Assembly: GCA_028708425.1 (NCBI GenBank)
Contig: JAQVYY010000028.1
Coordinates: forward strand, 1-48,239
Length of the DNA stretch: 48,239 nucleotides
Reading direction: 5' to 3'
DNA from: Bacteroidales bacterium
Lineage (GTDB): Bacteria; Bacteroidota; Bacteroidia; Bacteroidales; Tenuifilaceae
The translations under genes were made by a program, and so were the position numbers. Shown here piece by piece: positions 34,331 through 44,648 of this stretch. The notes under the pieces were generated by a model that worked only from the letters and a program-made list of their open reading frames with translations, ran no database searches and was not told the origin of the DNA. How positions within the stretch are numbered: the first letter of the stretch is position 1; every line of letters starts with the position of its first letter.

Positions 34331-34408
34331 GCACGATGTTTGTTTTAATGATAAAATATTAAATTTACAGCGAAAATATAATTATTTATTCAACTTAAAC
34401 TGCATACT

Positions 34409-35095
34409 ATGAAGAGATTATCATTAGTTATTATCGCAACCCTACTTATGCTAGGGACTACTAACGCTCAATTTATTAAATTTGGGGCTAAGGGTGGGGT
34501 TAGCTCATCAAATGTTTCTATCGATAAAACAACCATTACAAACATTCCAACACTTGATGGCGCAAAAGACTTTATTATTGAGCAAGGTGATTCTCAGTTA
34601 GGCTTACACTTTGGCTTATTTAGCCGCATTCAGGTTGTGGGTTTATTTATTCAACCAGAGTTGCTTTTCACTCAGTCCAGAGGTGAGTTCGTTTTTTCTG
34701 AGCAAGATGTATCGGACGCCTCCAGCATTACCCAAACGCTTACTAGTCAAAAATTTAATAAATTCGATATTCCGATTATGGTAGGATGGAAATTTGGCCC
34801 TGCACGCATAGGATTAGGGCCTGTTGCATCATTTACTTTGAGCGAAAAAGATGGGCTAAAAGATAAAATGAGCGATCTGTATGATGATGCAGGCACCGTT
34901 GATAATGCTATCAATAAGGCTGTTTTTGGATACCAGGTTGGGGTAGGCCTCGATATTTTAAAGACACTAACCCTTGATATAAGGTATGAGGGGAACCTAA
35001 GCAAGCTTGGTGATAACATTAACATTGGTAACAAAAATTATTCTTTCGACCAGCGTAACCCACAATGGATTTTTAGCTTAGGAGTATTCTTTTAA
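34409..35095 (+). CDS. Small outer-membrane beta-barrel protein (PorT-like)
   Basis: The protein has 228 residues with signal peptide MKRLSLVIIATLLMLGTTNAQ. The mature part opens FIKFGAKGGVSSSNV and ends with NPQWIFSLGVFF, a terminal aromatic expected for outer-membrane assembly. It matches the PorT / outer-membrane beta-barrel-2 pattern of Bacteroidota. A weak promoter (TTTG at 34339, TAAATTTA at 34360) precedes it and a terminator follows. The function is not known. Confidence 0.72.
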   Translation: MKRLSLVIIATLLMLGTTNAQFIKFGAKGGVSSSNVSIDKTTITNIPTLDGAKDFIIEQGDSQLGLHFGLFSRIQVVGLFIQPELLFTQSRGEFVFSEQDVSDASSITQTLTSQKFNKFDIPIMVGWKFGPARIGLGPVASFTLSEKDGLKDKMSDLYDDAGTVDNAINKAVFGYQVGVGLDILKTLTLDIRYEGNLSKLGDNINIGNKNYSFDQRNPQWIFSLGVFF

Positions 35096-35136
35096 ATAAA
35101 ATGATTGATTTATATCATTTGTTTTAAAACAGCCTG

Positions 35137-35174
35137 TCAGCCAGATAATTAATTAATTGTCTGGCTGATTTTGT
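35137..35174 (+). terminator. Terminator of the barrel gene
   Basis: TCAGCCAGA (35137-35145) pairs with TCTGGCTGA (35160-35168), a perfect 9-bp stem followed by TTTTG. Confidence 0.8.
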
Positions 35175-35284
35175 TTGATTGATGCTTGCAAATTAAATAT
35201 TTTGTATAACTTTATAAGTAGTAAGCGGAATGCACTATAATTCAATAATTAGTTTTAAGCAATCTGTTCATACCCCTAAAAGCA

Positions 35285-36793
35285 ATGAGCGTACTATCAG
35301 TAAATTGTATGAACCTATCAATCATTTATTTTAATGCAAATATACTTGCGGTAAACGTTGGCTCCCTCAACTTATTTACATCATCCCTTATAGTCTTCCT
35401 ATCCATTCTGTTAATGGGTATTCTAGTGGCTTTCTTTATTCAAACAAAACGTTCTAAGTGCCTAACTATCAGCTTAAAGCAATTTGCCGACAAGCAAGTT
35501 AATTTGCTAAAACAGGTTGACGACCTTAACACAAAAATAGCTAGTCGCGAATCTGAGTATAGCCAGCTTTACGGGTTTTATACAAAAAAAACAAATGAGC
35601 TTGAGCGGGTAAAAAAGGAGTTACTGACTGCTAAAAGGGTTGCCAATGAAGCCGATATGCTAAAATCGAATTTTTTAGCAAACATGAGCCACGAAATTAG
35701 AACACCGATGAACGGTATAATGGGGTTTGCTCAGCTGCTTAAAGATGAGGGTTTGGATAAAGGTTCGCAGCTTAAATATTCAGATATAATATGCCATAAT
35801 GGCGCAATGCTGGTTAACCTAATTGACGATATCATGGATATTTCTAAAATTGAAGCGAACCAGTTTGCTCTTTCTAAATCTGAAGTGAATATCGACAATC
35901 TGATTTTCGAACTTTACACATTTTTTAATGAAATAAAGTTCAAGCAAGAAAAAGATCATATCGATTTACGCCTACTAAATCTAAATGACGATGAGAATAA
36001 TATTTTTTATACTGATGAGCTTCGATTAAGACAAGTCCTCTCAAATTTAATAGGAAATGCCATTAAGTTTACTAACACGGGGTCGGTTGAGTTTGGCTAC
36101 ATTAGGAGTGAGAAAGAGCAACATATAAAATTCTTTGTTCGCGATACGGGTATAGGTATTCCCGATGATAAGAAGGGTATAATATTCGAACGCTTCAGAC
36201 AGATAGAGGAATGCTCCACACGAAAGTATGGTGGTACAGGTATCGGACTCTATATTAGCAAGCATATTGTTAGCTTTCTAGGGGGTAAAATTTGGGTTGA
36301 ATCTGAGGAGAATAAAGGTTCAACGTTTTATTTTACACTACCTTATTCGGAGGTTAAAAAATCGGCTGACAATATAACTATATTCAAAACTAGCGACAAG
36401 AGTTACAATTGGAATGGTAAGGTAATTCTGGTTGCTGAAGATGTGGAGGCTAATTTTAGGTTACTTCAGGCCATTCTATCAAAAACCAATGCTGATATAA
36501 AATGGGCGCGCGATGGCCAAGCTGCAGTTGACTATTGCCAACAAAATCCAAGTGTAGACCTAGTGTTAATGGATATTCAGATGCCTAAACTAAATGGTTA
36601 CGAAGCAACCTCACTAATTAAGAAGAACAACTCCGCCATAAAAATTATTGCGCAAACGGCTTATGCTATGCCTAATGATAATATAAAATGTATTGAGGCG
36701 GGTTGCGATGACTACATTTCCAAACCAATAAATTCGGCACTACTACTTTCCAAAATAAATGCACACCTACAAAAGAGCCAACACCTTAATTGA
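35285..36793 (+). CDS. Hybrid histidine kinase with C-terminal receiver
   Basis: The protein has 502 residues. One membrane helix (about 30-53) and a coiled-coil linker precede a HisKA domain with the phosphorylated His136 in [18 protein letters not shown]. The ATPase domain follows (N-box [35 protein letters not shown]), and then a receiver domain with phosphoacceptor Asp430 ([15 protein letters not shown]) and the conserved lysine in DYISKPIN. No sensor domain of any size lies outside the membrane, and no DNA-binding output is attached. An HPt protein or separate regulator must take the signal. Confidence 0.9.
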   Translation: MSVLSVNCMNLSIIYFNANILAVNVGSLNLFTSSLIVFLSILLMGILVAFFIQTKRSKCLTISLKQFADKQVNLLKQVDDLNTKIASRESEYSQLYGFYTKKTNELERVKKELLTAKRVANEADMLKSNFLANMSHEIRTPMNGIMGFAQLLKDEGLDKGSQLKYSDIICHNGAMLVNLIDDIMDISKIEANQFALSKSEVNIDNLIFELYTFFNEIKFKQEKDHIDLRLLNLNDDENNIFYTDELRLRQVLSNLIGNAIKFTNTGSVEFGYIRSEKEQHIKFFVRDTGIGIPDDKKGIIFERFRQIEECSTRKYGGTGIGLYISKHIVSFLGGKIWVESEENKGSTFYFTLPYSEVKKSADNITIFKTSDKSYNWNGKVILVAEDVEANFRLLQAILSKTNADIKWARDGQAAVDYCQQNPSVDLVLMDIQMPKLNGYEATSLIKKNNSAIKIIAQTAYAMPNDNIKCIEAGCDDYISKPINSALLLSKINAHLQKSQHLN

Positions 36794-36804
36794 TAGGTAA
36801 CCAT

Positions 36805-38076
36805 CTACCTATATTTATTTTCCCACAACTTTTCCAGCCTACGTTTTATTTCATTTTCTTTCGGGTTTCCTTGCGGAGTGTAAAGTGTTTTCCCCGATAA
36901 TTCAGAGGGTAAAAACTCATCCTCAACAAAATTTTCCTCGTAATCATGGGCGTACTTGTAGTTTTTTCCATAACCCATTTTTTTCATGAGCTTAGTGGGG
37001 GCGTTGCGTAGATGAAGAGGTACTGGAATATCGCCCGTTTCTTTAACTAGATCCTGTGCATTGTTTATGGCCATGTATGCCGAATTGCTTTTAGGGCTTG
37101 TTGCCAAGTAAATGGTTGTCTCGGAGAGTATTATTCTAGATTCGGGCCAACCAATCATTGAAACAGCCTGAAAACAGCTTGTTGCAAGCAGTAGGGCATT
37201 AGGATTTGCTAACCCAATATCCTCCGAGGCCAGTATAAGTAGCCGTCTGGCAATAAATTTTGGATCTTCACCTCCTTCAATCATTCGTGCAAGCCAGTAT
37301 ACCGAAGCATTTGGGTCGCTGCCCCTTACCGATTTTATAAAAGCTGAAACGATATCGTAATGCTGCTCTCCGCTTTTGTCGTAACGGGCAATGTTTTCTT
37401 GTAACTTTTCGGTAACAATTTTATTGCTAATTGTAACATTTGAACCCTGTGAGTTTACAACAATTTCAAGAATATTTAGCAGCTTTCTGGCATCGCCTCC
37501 AGAGTAACGAAAAAGGGCATCAGTTTCGGATACAGTAATGTTTAACTTTTTATAATCAGAGTCGGTACTTATAGCCCTATTTAAAAGGGTGTTTAGCTCA
37601 TTTTCATTCAATGACCTGAGTATGTATACCTGACAGCGGGATAGGAGCGGGGCAATAATCTCAAACGATGGGTTTTCGGTTGTAGCCCCAATTAGGGTTA
37701 CAACACCCTCTTCAACCGCGCCAAGGAGTGAATCTTGCTGTGATTTGCTGAAACGATGAATCTCATCAATAAAAAGGATGGGTGAGGGGTGGTTAAAAAA
37801 ATGCTGAGATCGAGCCTTTTCAATAACCTCGCGAACATCCTTTACGCCCGAGTTAACAGCACTTAGCGTATGAAATGGCCTATTTAGCGTATTGGCAATA
37901 ATTTTTGCTAAGGTAGTTTTACCTACGCCTGGCGGACCCCATAGAATAAAGGACGATAAATTACCCGATTCAATCATTCCTCTTATAATCTTACCGCGCC
38001 CAACCAAATGCGATTGTCCAATGTAATCGTCTAAGGAATTAGGTCGAAGCCGTTCTGCTAAAGGTGCTGTACTCAT
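36805..38076 (-). CDS. rarA: Replication-associated recombination protein A (AAA ATPase)
   Basis: The protein has 423 residues, with the MgsA/RarA layout. It starts [26 protein letters not shown], then Walker A GPPGVGKT (47-54) and Walker [12 protein letters not shown]. The central [13 protein letters not shown] and [29 protein letters not shown] are RarA hallmarks. It acts at stalled replication forks. Its stop codon lies 11 bases from that of the kinase gene (convergent), with no room for a separate terminator. The upstream region is shared with the DUF6588-type gene. Confidence 0.93.
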   Translation of the reverse strand: MSTAPLAERLRPNSLDDYIGQSHLVGRGKIIRGMIESGNLSSFILWGPPGVGKTTLAKIIANTLNRPFHTLSAVNSGVKDVREVIEKARSQHFFNHPSPILFIDEIHRFSKSQQDSLLGAVEEGVVTLIGATTENPSFEIIAPLLSRCQVYILRSLNENELNTLLNRAISTDSDYKKLNITVSETDALFRYSGGDARKLLNILEIVVNSQGSNVTISNKIVTEKLQENIARYDKSGEQHYDIVSAFIKSVRGSDPNASVYWLARMIEGGEDPKFIARRLLILASEDIGLANPNALLLATSCFQAVSMIGWPESRIILSETTIYLATSPKSNSAYMAINNAQDLVKETGDIPVPLHLRNAPTKLMKKMGYGKNYKYAHDYEENFVEDEFLPSELSGKTLYTPQGNPKENEIKRRLEKLWENKYR

Positions 38077-38106
38077 TGCTATTGCTTTGATGCAAATTTA
38101 TGAATG

Positions 38107-38160
38107 TTTACCATTTTACCATAAAAAATCTCCATATTTACCATATTACTATTGTGGTAA
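38107..38160. promoter_or_regulatory. Repeated TTTACCAT motif between divergent genes
   Basis: TTTACCAT occurs at 38107-38114, 38115-38122 and 38137-38144, with a reverse-oriented TGGTAA at 38155-38160. The direct copies are 8 and 22 bases apart. They lie in the 180-base region between rarA (minus) and the DUF6588-type gene (plus), which suggests binding sites for an unknown regulator. Confidence 0.45.
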
Positions 38161-38256
38161 AAATAATTTCACTACTTTAGTTAAACCAAATTGGTGCAAT
38201 ATTTGTTATAAGCAAACAAAAAACTGTTATTAAACCAAACCCTAACTTATTAAATC

Positions 38257-39249
38257 ATGAAAAAAACGGTATTGAAATTTAGCGCTGCAATTTTAGCGAT
38301 TGCATTTAATGTAAGCTCGCTAACAGCACAAATTGATATTGGTGAAATCCTTAAAGCAGGTATAGATGATGCCGAAAAGCTTGGTTACGCATACCTCGAG
38401 CCCTTTGGAAAAATGATGGGTTCCTCGTTAAATGGGGGTTGGTACCAATCTGCAAAACCCCATAAAACTTTGGGTTTTAATATCACTCTTGCAGCCTCAG
38501 CTACGCTTTCCCCTGTTGATGCTAGAACTTTTGATGTTACTAAACTTGGGCTGGAAAGCATTACGCTCAAAGACCCCAATGATAATATGGCGTCCACAAT
38601 TGCTGGGAATTTAGAATCAGACCCAACTATGCAAATTCTTCAAAGCTCTGGGCAAACCGTTGAGTTTGACCTCCCTCAGGGTGCCAATATATTTATTATG
38701 CCTGTACCATTTTTACAGGTTGGTTTAGGGCTTCCTTTTAGCACAGAGGTTTCTGCACGATTCCTTCCAGCTTTTAATTTAGGTAAATTTGGAAGGCTAA
38801 ACATGTGGGGAATAGGTGTTAAAAACCAGTTTAAAGATTTTATTCCAGGACTAAAGGAGGTACCCATTGACCTTTCCATTTTACTTGGCTACACACAGCT
38901 TAAGTATGATTACGACATTGATGCCAATGCAGGGCAAAATCTTTTCCTCGATGCTTCTGGCTTTACCGGACGGCTGCTAGTTGGCAAATCAATCCCTTTC
39001 CTTTCTGTATATGCAGGACTAGGGTTTAGTAAATCAAATACAGATATGGGGTTAAAAGGTGATTACAAAATTGGAGTTGGTTCGGAAGAAGTAAGTCAAA
39101 CCGACCCTCTAAACTTGAGTTTCCCTCATGATACGTTTAGTGCTAATATTGGAGCAAGACTTAGGTTAGGCGTATTCTCTTTGCATGCTGATTATACACT
39201 GGGAAAATACTCTGTATTTGCTGGTGGAATTGGGGTTAGCTTTAGATAG
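38257..39249 (+). CDS. DUF6588-type predicted outer-membrane protein
   Basis: The protein has 330 residues with a signal peptide ending near ..SSLTAQ (25). The text LKAGIDDAEKLGYAYLEPFGKMMGSSLNGGWYQSAKPHKTLGFNITL at the mature start is what I associate with the Bacteroidota family DUF6588. Later strands (SARFLPAFNLGKFGRLNMWGIGVKNQFKDFI, FTGRLLVGKSIPFLSVYAGLGFSKS) look like a barrel, ending ..FAGGIGVSFR. The function is unknown. A mini copy of the repeat family and a terminator follow directly. Confidence 0.65.
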   Translation: MKKTVLKFSAAILAIAFNVSSLTAQIDIGEILKAGIDDAEKLGYAYLEPFGKMMGSSLNGGWYQSAKPHKTLGFNITLAASATLSPVDARTFDVTKLGLESITLKDPNDNMASTIAGNLESDPTMQILQSSGQTVEFDLPQGANIFIMPVPFLQVGLGLPFSTEVSARFLPAFNLGKFGRLNMWGIGVKNQFKDFIPGLKEVPIDLSILLGYTQLKYDYDIDANAGQNLFLDASGFTGRLLVGKSIPFLSVYAGLGFSKSNTDMGLKGDYKIGVGSEEVSQTDPLNLSFPHDTFSANIGARLRLGVFSLHADYTLGKYSVFAGGIGVSFR

Positions 39250-39264
39250 TAGCAAATGTTACAG

Positions 39265-39314
39265 TTAAGCCGCATTATTCATCAAATTTGTAACAGATGA
39301 ATAATTGGGCTTAA
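39265..39314 (+). repeat. Intergenic repeat family, copy I (50-bp mini form)
   Basis: TTAAGCCGCATTATTCATC (39265-39283), 12-base loop, GATGAATAATTGGGCTTAA. The ends are almost fully complementary. The usual fifth base C is G here, and the matching base in the right end is changed from G to C, so pairing is kept. Confidence 0.8.
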
Positions 39315-39320
39315 CATAAA

Positions 39321-39349
39321 AAAGAGGGTACATACCCTCTTTTTTTTAT
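39321..39349. terminator. Terminator after the DUF6588-type gene
   Basis: AAAGAGGGTA (39321-39330) and TACCCTCTTT (39333-39342) with further T. It lies between convergent genes, so it can serve both strands. Confidence 0.8.
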
Positions 39350-39470
39350 GCACATTATTGGCTAATAATCTACTACTTATGCGTAATTACCTTAACCTTT
39401 AATTAAATCAAAACTCACCAATATATTTTTGATTACAATAGGTATATACTATTCCTAAAAACAGAAGTAC

Positions 39471-41276
39471 CTACCTACGTTTTTTACGTTTCATTTTACC
39501 GTGAGCGGTGTTTTGTTTACTCCTTCTAGTATTAGGCCTGGGGGCTTTACTTTCTGTTGTTTTATACCAGAAAAAATTATCCCGTTGTTTAAGCTTACCC
39601 TCCTTGTCTCGCTCCACAAACACCGGCTTGTCAGTATATGGATCAATGCCAGTATAAAAAATAGCTGACGCTAAAGTCATGGGGGTTGGGGTAAAGTCCT
39701 GGATTTGCTCGGGTCTAATTTTTAGGCTCTTAATTCGATTAGCCAATAACCTCATGTGTTGAAGGTTACATCCAGGATGGCTTGAAATAAAGTATGGAAT
39801 AAGCTGCTGTTTTAGTGAGTATTTTCTGTTAAGAATATCAAATTTAACCTTAAGCTCTTCGAATAGTTTAAACGGAGGTTTGCGCATTTGCTTAAGCACA
39901 TCATCCTCGGTATGTTCAGGTGCAACCTTTAGTCTCCCCGATACATGGTGCTGAAATACATCCTCAAAGTACTGTCTATTTGAAGCAAAACTCCAATCAG
40001 AAAAAAGGTCGTAACGAATACCACTTCCTATAAATGCTTTCTTAATATAGGGAAGCGCACGCACTTTTTCGTAAAGGTTAATTAGCGGCTCGTGGTCTGC
40101 TTGTAAATTACCACATATTTTAGGGAATATGCACGATGGCTTTTTGCATTTTGCGCATATATTTAGGTCCTTTCCTTGCATCTTATACATATTTGCCGAC
40201 GGGCCACCCAAATCAGTTAAATAACCCTTGAAATCAGGGTCAGAGGAAATTTTATTAATTTCTTTAAGTATTGATTCTTCCGATCGGCTGGTTATAAATT
40301 TGCCCTGATGTGCCGATATGGTGCAAAAGCTACAACCTCCAAAACACCCTTGATGTATATTTACCGAAAATTTTATCATATCCCAAGCAGGAATCCTTTT
40401 CCCTTTGTAGCGTGGGTGAGGTGCTCGCTGATACGGTAAATCCCATAATGCGTCCATTTCACTGGTTGTTGGAACTGGATAGGGAGGATTTACTACCACA
40501 TTGCTGTCTGTATAAGGTTCAATAATTCGGTTTGCATTAAGCTTATTGGACTCCTCTTCAATAACCCGAAAGTTTTTGCCGAAAAGTGGGGCTTGCTTTA
40601 AGCAATCATTAAAGTTGTAAAGTTCAATAGTCTTATCATCAGGCAAATAACTATCTTTAGAAACGAACGCTGTTTGGAGTATATTGGTAATACTTCCAAT
40701 GGCAGCACCATCCCTTAATCTGTTGGCAATATCAACAATTGGCCTTTCGCCCATACCGTACACAAGCAAATCGGCCCCGCTATCAAAAAGTATACTTGGC
40801 ATTAGGCTATCCGACCAGTAATCGTAATGGGCAAAGCGTCTTAGCGAGGCCTCTATGCCTCCCAAAATCAGAGGGATGTTGGGGTAAAGTTTTTTAATTA
40901 TCTGCGAGTAAACCTTAACCGCATAATCGGGGCGAAACCCTGATGTGTCACCAGCACTATAGGCATCGTCGCTTCGTAGGCGTTTATTGGCTGTATAGTG
41001 ATTTACCATTGAATCCATGCAGCCCGATGTAACAGCAAAGAATAGACGTGGCTCGCCTAGCTTCTTAAAATCTCGAAGGTCATCGCGCCAGTTTGGTTGT
41101 GGTACTATGGCTACGCTGTATCCAGCGTGTTCAAGCACTCGCCCAATAACAGCCGCCCCAAACGATGGGTGATCAACATAAGCATCGCCTGTAAATAGAA
41201 TTACATCTACCTGTGACTTGCCCTGCGCCAGCATCTCTTTTCTCGATGTGGGTAAAAAACTACTTACTTGCGACAT
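39471..41276 (-). CDS. ygiQ: YgiQ family radical SAM protein
   Basis: The protein has 601 residues. The radical SAM cluster motif is HQGCFGGCSFC, cysteines 311, 315 and 318. The N-terminal B12-binding-like part (VDVILFTGDAYVDHPSFGAAVIGRVLEHAGYSVAIVPQPNW) and a second cysteine set (CAKCKKPSCIFPKICGN) are typical of YgiQ (UPF0313). The basic C-terminal tail (KQNTAHGKMKRKKRR) is common in the family. The substrate is not established. It follows queA on the same strand but has its own -7 box. Confidence 0.9.
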   Translation of the reverse strand: MSQVSSFLPTSRKEMLAQGKSQVDVILFTGDAYVDHPSFGAAVIGRVLEHAGYSVAIVPQPNWRDDLRDFKKLGEPRLFFAVTSGCMDSMVNHYTANKRLRSDDAYSAGDTSGFRPDYAVKVYSQIIKKLYPNIPLILGGIEASLRRFAHYDYWSDSLMPSILFDSGADLLVYGMGERPIVDIANRLRDGAAIGSITNILQTAFVSKDSYLPDDKTIELYNFNDCLKQAPLFGKNFRVIEEESNKLNANRIIEPYTDSNVVVNPPYPVPTTSEMDALWDLPYQRAPHPRYKGKRIPAWDMIKFSVNIHQGCFGGCSFCTISAHQGKFITSRSEESILKEINKISSDPDFKGYLTDLGGPSANMYKMQGKDLNICAKCKKPSCIFPKICGNLQADHEPLINLYEKVRALPYIKKAFIGSGIRYDLFSDWSFASNRQYFEDVFQHHVSGRLKVAPEHTEDDVLKQMRKPPFKLFEELKVKFDILNRKYSLKQQLIPYFISSHPGCNLQHMRLLANRIKSLKIRPEQIQDFTPTPMTLASAIFYTGIDPYTDKPVFVERDKEGKLKQRDNFFWYKTTESKAPRPNTRRSKQNTAHGKMKRKKRR

Positions 41277-41324
41277 ATTGATTTTTTTAACCTTATTAAT
41301 AGACTATATATGAGTATCAAAGGG

Positions 41325-41332
41325 CAAATATA
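41325..41332 (-). promoter_or_regulatory. -7 box of the ygiQ promoter
   Basis: On the minus strand the sequence reads TATATTTG, just before the end of queA. It would start transcription about 45 bases ahead of the ygiQ start codon. Confidence 0.45.
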
Positions 41333-41334
41333 CT

Positions 41335-42585
41335 CTAACTTCTAGTTAGTATTGAGCTATCACCGTAACTTAAAAACCTAAAATCATTATTTAAAGCATA
41401 TTGGTAAACCTTTTTCCAGCTCTTACCAATAAATGCAGCCACCAAAAGGAGTAGGGTGCTGCGGGGTTGGTGAAAATTTGTAATCAGTCTATCAACAACC
41501 CTAAACGTATAACCTGGAACAATTATCATTTGTGTGCTAGCTGATAAATAGCCATTTTCACATGATTCTATGTGTTTTTTAAGATTAGTCAGCACTTTGA
41601 TTAGCGAAAGGTCTTGCCGTAAATTATATCCATCCCATTGACTTACGGAGTAATTGTCATCCTTGGTACGTCCTTCGGTTATCTTTACACCCAGCCAATA
41701 TATACTTTCAAGGGTTCGCAACGAGGTGGTTCCAACGGCAATAATATCTCGTTGCGATAATAGCAAACGGTTAATCAGCTCTTTACTTACATATATACGC
41801 TCGGTATGCATATCGTGATTGCCAATGGTAGCGCTTTTTACTGGTCTAAATGTACCAGCGCCAACGTGCAGGGTGGTTTCTATAAATTGAACTCCTTTAT
41901 TCGTTAGCATATCCATAACCCTGTTGGTGAAATGTAAACCCGCAGTTGGTGCGGCAACAGAACCCTCGGGTTTTGCATACACCGTTTGGTATCTGCTTTT
42001 GTCAATGGGTTCAGGTTGCCTATTTAGATAGGGTGGTATTGGCACTTCGCCAGCATGCTCAATTATTTGGGCAAAGCTAACAGCAGGATTATTCCACGAG
42101 AACCCAACAAGGGCGCCATCGTCGGTGCGACCAATTTTTTTGGCCTGAAGCACTAGGTTTAATTCGGTAATTTGTAGTTTTAACGGTTCTTCTTTCCAAC
42201 GCTTAATATTGCCAACAATACAGTTCCACTGATTTTGTTGTGTTTGCTCAAATGCAGAAATATAATCATCGGGTTTTATGGGATTAAGTAAGAATACCTC
42301 AATCGTAGCGCCTGTGCTCTTGGTAAAATAGAGGCGGGCCTGCACAACCTTAGAGTTGTTGAAAATCATTAAATCATCAGGCGACACCTCATTTACAATT
42401 GAACTAAAAGTTGAACTACTTACATCTCCATCTTTATATATCAATAGTTTAGATGCATCTCTTTCGATTAATGGATGTTTTGCAATTCGCTTTTCATCAA
42501 GTCTATAATCGTATTCCGAAATGCTTACCTCTTTATATATTGTATCCAACTTAAAATGCTTTAAAAAATGATTAACTTTGCCCAC
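41335..42585 (-). CDS. queA: S-adenosylmethionine:tRNA ribosyltransferase-isomerase
   Basis: The open frame has 416 codons. It converts preQ1 in tRNA to epoxyqueuosine using the ribosyl part of SAM. It carries the family's ISEYDYRLDEKRIAKHPLIERDASKLL, PEGSVAAPTAGLHFT and HVGAGTFRPV blocks. The listed start (GTG at 42585) overlaps a TACTTTTG -7 box, and normal QueA proteins begin near ISEYDY, about 21 codons on. The true start is probably downstream, perhaps the TTG at 42549-42547 or a non-standard codon. It is divergent from the DUF2027-Smr gene. Confidence 0.88.
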   Translation of the reverse strand: MGKVNHFLKHFKLDTIYKEVSISEYDYRLDEKRIAKHPLIERDASKLLIYKDGDVSSSTFSSIVNEVSPDDLMIFNNSKVVQARLYFTKSTGATIEVFLLNPIKPDDYISAFEQTQQNQWNCIVGNIKRWKEEPLKLQITELNLVLQAKKIGRTDDGALVGFSWNNPAVSFAQIIEHAGEVPIPPYLNRQPEPIDKSRYQTVYAKPEGSVAAPTAGLHFTNRVMDMLTNKGVQFIETTLHVGAGTFRPVKSATIGNHDMHTERIYVSKELINRLLLSQRDIIAVGTTSLRTLESIYWLGVKITEGRTKDDNYSVSQWDGYNLRQDLSLIKVLTNLKKHIESCENGYLSASTQMIIVPGYTFRVVDRLITNFHQPRSTLLLLVAAFIGKSWKKVYQYALNNDFRFLSYGDSSILTRS

Positions 42586-42592
42586 AAAAGTA
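42585..42592 (-). promoter_or_regulatory. -7 box of the queA promoter
   Basis: Minus-strand TACTTTTG fits TAnnTTTG. It lies on the first codon of the longest queA frame, so a start further inside is needed if this box is used. Confidence 0.4.
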
Positions 42593-42616
42593 ATATAATT
42601 TATTAGTTGATTTGCA

Positions 42617-43705
42617 ATGAAATGTAAAGTTGGAGATAAGGTTCGTTTTTTAAACGAAGTAGGTGGTGGTAAAGTAACCCGAGTTGATAAAAATACTGTT
42701 TATGTTCTTAGTGATGATGGGTTTGAAACGCCCGTAATGCGCTCGGAGGTTATTGTGGTTAATTCGGCAGCCGAACCAAAATATAGTGGTGGCCGCAGTT
42801 ATATTCAAAATGATAATAGCGCTAGTCACGAGCCGGTACAACAAGCTGAACCAGAAATTGAAGATTTGGCCTGTATCGACTTTTTAGAAGACGATGAGCT
42901 GGATGAAACTGGCGAAATGATTGGGTTACATCTTGCTTTTGTGGCCAGCAATCAGCAGAATGTAACGGAATCGGATCAGCAGCTGTATATTATCAATGAT
43001 AGCCCGTATAGGATATTCTATACCATCTCGAGGTGGAATGAAGATACGGTAAGTCCAATTAATGCTGGTTTTTTGTATCCCGATTCAAAAGAGCTTATAA
43101 AGAGCTACCCCAGAGAGAGTTTAAATGCTGATATTACGTTCAATATACAGTGTGTATTCTTTAAAAACACAGATTATACGCCCCAGCAACCAGAGTTTTA
43201 CGATTTACGTATTAACCCTACTAAATTTTTCCGTGCAGGCAGCTTTACCGAAAATGATTTTTTTAATGAAAAGGCAATTATTTACTCGTTTATCGACTCA
43301 AGAAAAGAGCAGCTTTTAAGCACGCTCACAGAGCAAAATATTAATGAGGTTATTAAACAAAAGGACCTCGTTGTTAAGCCTAAACCAAAACCTCAACAAC
43401 CCGAAATTGAAGAGATTGATTTGCACATAGAAGAGCTGGTAGATAAGGTAAACAACCTAAAACCTGGAGAAATTTTAGAAATCCAAATGGCTCGGTTTAA
43501 ACTGGCATTGGAGGGCGGGTTAAAAACGAAAGCACGAAAAATGGTTTTTATTCACGGAGTAGGGAACGGAAAATTAAAACATGAGATCCGTAAAGAGCTT
43601 GAAAGCAACTATTCACAACTTAAATACCAGGACGCATCGTTTAAAGAGTATGGTTTTGGTGCAACAATGGTATTTCTTCGAAATATAAAGCGCCAATCCT
43701 TGTAA
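42617..43705 (+). CDS. DUF2027 protein with C-terminal Smr domain
   Basis: The protein has 362 residues. It begins with a small SH3-like barrel (MKCKVGDKVRFLNEVGGGKVTRVDKNTVYVLSDDGFETPV), typical of the Bacteroidota DUF2027 family, then a middle domain (about 95-225), a proline-rich linker (KPKPKPQQPEIEE) and a Smr domain. The Smr signature is EIDLHIEELV near 271 and HGVGNGKLKHEIRKEL near 316. Smr domains, as in MutS2, bind or nick nucleic acid. It is encoded 31 bases upstream of rnpB. Confidence 0.8.
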   Translation: MKCKVGDKVRFLNEVGGGKVTRVDKNTVYVLSDDGFETPVMRSEVIVVNSAAEPKYSGGRSYIQNDNSASHEPVQQAEPEIEDLACIDFLEDDELDETGEMIGLHLAFVASNQQNVTESDQQLYIINDSPYRIFYTISRWNEDTVSPINAGFLYPDSKELIKSYPRESLNADITFNIQCVFFKNTDYTPQQPEFYDLRINPTKFFRAGSFTENDFFNEKAIIYSFIDSRKEQLLSTLTEQNINEVIKQKDLVVKPKPKPQQPEIEEIDLHIEELVDKVNNLKPGEILEIQMARFKLALEGGLKTKARKMVFIHGVGNGKLKHEIRKELESNYSQLKYQDASFKEYGFGATMVFLRNIKRQSL

Positions 43706-43736
43706 CATTGTCCAATAGAAAACGTTACAAAAATTT

Positions 43737-44123
43737 AGCAGATCGTTCTACCGCATTGTTTATACAATGAGGAAAGTCCGGGCACCGCAGAGCACCATTT
43801 TTCCTAACAGGAAGGTATCCGTAAGGGTACAGTAACGTAACAGAAAATAACCGTCGTGCTGGTTAACCAGTATGATAAGGGTGAAAAGGTGGGGTAAGAG
43901 CCCACCGGTCTCGCTGGCAACAACGAGAGCCGTACGTCTAATGGGGTGCAAGACCATGTACATCGTAATTAGTTGTGAAAACAATTTACAGAGCTGCTCG
44001 CTTTGATTTCTTTAGAAAATTACGAGGGGTGGGTCGCATGAGCTACCCGGTGACGGGTAGCCTAGATAAATGGTAGAAACTTTAGGTTAGCCTAAAGCAC
44101 AGAACCCGGCTTATAGATCTGCT
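43737..44123 (+). ncRNA. rnpB: RNase P RNA (class A)
   Basis: The catalytic RNA that trims tRNA 5' ends. AGCAGATC (43737-43744) pairs with GATCTGCT (44116-44123) as helix P1. The conserved core GAGGAAAGTCCGGGC is at 43769-43783; GGTAAGAGCCCACCG is near 43893-43907; AGATAAATGGTAGAA is at about 44065-44080; and ACAGAACCCGGCTTATAGATCTGC ends the molecule. The length of 387 bases is normal. Frames read across it are not genes. Confidence 0.95.
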
Positions 44124-44648
44124 TTTCTTTTCTCTTCAATTCGCTTTCCTTTCACGCTTAATTATGTTAAATGAGAATCACCCTTTGTTTATAATGAATG
44201 GGGTGGGCGACCAATCTTTGTTTAAACTCTATACATATGTGAACAAAGAACACGCTAAATAGTCACAATGTTGTTACAATTGTAGCAAATAGTTTCGGGG
44301 GCACTGCCTCCGCCTCTTCCTGTTGTTTGATATATCAAATAAATTGTATCTGTGTTTGTATAATACTGTAAACCAGCCTTTTATTTAATTTTATTTAACT
44401 ACTTGTTTAAGTGAAGATTTCTAAATACGCAGCAAACTCCTATTTGCAAACACTTTACATACGTCAAGGTATTATATACCAGTATTTTAAAGTGTTTATA
44501 TGAAGTGATGCTTTGAATTTACCATTTTGCAACGTATGCGATGCAACAGGTTTTCTGAGTATACACCTGGTAATCTTTATGTTGGAGCAAGTTGCTGGGT
44601 TCAGCGGCAATGGCAACACAGAGGGATACCACAATGAGGACAAATCAC

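Noticed and set aside
43760-43984. Minus-strand open frame of 74 codons
   Set aside because: It lies inside RNase P RNA, whose conserved core and closing helix are clear on the plus strand.
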